Below, in pieces: positions 5,763 through 6,187 of a DNA stretch of 6,187 nt. Source of the stretch: Chloroflexota bacterium. Its GTDB lineage: Bacteria; Chloroflexota; Anaerolineae; Anaerolineales; UBA11579. The stretch lies in contig JAUWSD010000076.1 in assembly GCA_030610225.1 (NCBI GenBank), positions 1-6,187 on the forward strand, in the 5' to 3' direction. Below the pieces are notes generated by a model. It was not told the DNA's origin, made no database searches, and saw only the letters and a program-made list of their open reading frames with translations. Position 1 is the first letter of the stretch; each line of letters starts with the position of its first letter. The position numbers were made by a program, and so were the translations under genes.

Positions 5763-6187
5763 ATGCCAATCGAAATACCAACTGAGAATTGGCCAGGAGA
5801 GGTTGTTGAAGTAACATTAGGTGCAACAGCTGATATGGGTGGTACAAGGTCCAAAGTTGTAAAAGTTGGTGGTGCAAAGACACTGCCATTTTTGCAATAT
5901 GAAGCAAAAACCCCGAATTTACCAGTGATCGCACTTGAAATAAAAGACAGTAAACCAGATGGTTGGTCACCAATATTGCTTGAAGAGTTTGGTGATGTAA
6001 TGAATGATCCTGGAACATGGGCAAAAGCTGCTGAAGATATGGGCGTTGATCTAATTCAATTATCATTGAGTTTGAAAGATGAAGATGGAAATCCTAATAC
6101 AGCAGATAAAGCAGTTGCTGCAACAATGGCAGTTCTTGAGAATTCAAGCTTGCCATTGATTGTTTTTGGAACTGGTCAAACAGAAAT
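5763..6187 (+). CDS. acsD: Corrinoid iron-sulfur protein small subunit, N-terminal part (runs off the window)
   Basis: Only the first 141 codons are present; the gene continues beyond the right edge. It encodes the small (beta; delta in archaeal CdhD naming) subunit of the corrinoid iron-sulfur protein, the TIM-barrel partner of AcsC that carries a methyl group from methyltetrahydrofolate to the A-cluster of ACS. Support comes from the family signature LGATADMGGTRS at residues 19-30, followed by KVGG and LPF, then PVIALEIKD (54-62), the segment DVMNDPGTWA (78-87), GVDLIQL (94-100) and the strand LPLIVFGTG (130-138). These follow the Moorella AcsD order closely. ATG 5763 is two bases after the CBS stop, with AAGGAG seven bases upstream. 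No frameshift is seen in the visible part. Databases may label it cdhD. Confidence 0.95.
   Translation, partial: MPIEIPTENWPGEVVEVTLGATADMGGTRSKVVKVGGAKTLPFLQYEAKTPNLPVIALEIKDSKPDGWSPILLEEFGDVMNDPGTWAKAAEDMGVDLIQLSLSLKDEDGNPNTADKAVAATMAVLENSSLPLIVFGTGQTE

Noticed and set aside
5725..6066. 113-codon open frame on the minus strand across the CBS/acsD junction
   Set aside because: The translation is Leu- and Gln-rich without a domain, as expected from antisense of the acsD start; acsD itself is clearly recognised on the plus strand.

Overview
The window holds the front part of a bacterial Wood-Ljungdahl (reductive acetyl-CoA) carbonyl-branch operon, read left to right. It contains a carbon monoxide dehydrogenase (acsA/cooS type, 943-2952), a full-length bacterial-type acetyl-CoA synthase (acsB, 2961-5240), a two-CBS-domain protein (5251-5760) and the first 141 codons of the corrinoid iron-sulfur protein small subunit (acsD/cdhD, 5763 to the window end). 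A small protein with a heavy-metal-associated (HMA) fold that has lost its metal-binding cysteines (542-934) leads the operon. Gaps between genes are 2 to 10 bases, and several Shine-Dalgarno sequences overlap the previous stop codon, so the genes are almost certainly co-transcribed and probably translationally coupled.

Layout. 1-54: the first 18 codons of a minus-strand gene that starts like a secreted or membrane-anchored protein. 55-541: a very AT-rich divergent intergenic region with a perfect 15-base palindrome beside the minus-strand gene's ribosome binding site, a 75-base stretch with no C on the plus strand, a weak candidate -10 box, and a possible 23-codon leader ORF just before the operon. 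542-6187: the operon, running off the right edge.

How the genes work together. CODH reduces CO2 to CO at its Ni-Fe C-cluster. CO passes to the A-cluster of ACS, where it joins a methyl group delivered by the corrinoid iron-sulfur protein and CoA to form acetyl-CoA. All expected metal ligands of the CODH C-cluster and the ACS A-cluster are present, so both enzymes look active. The HMA-like and CBS proteins are the unexplained members. From position alone they could be a maturation or assembly factor and an adenylate-responsive regulator, but neither role is shown by the sequence.

Organism. An anaerobic bacterium with AT-leaning genes. ACS has the long N-terminal CODH-binding region typical of bacteria and missing from archaeal CdhC. 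The gene order (HMA-like, acsA, acsB, CBS, acsD) differs from the Moorella-type cluster. An uncultured Chloroflexota-like or similar anaerobe is a guess; the sequence alone does not settle it.
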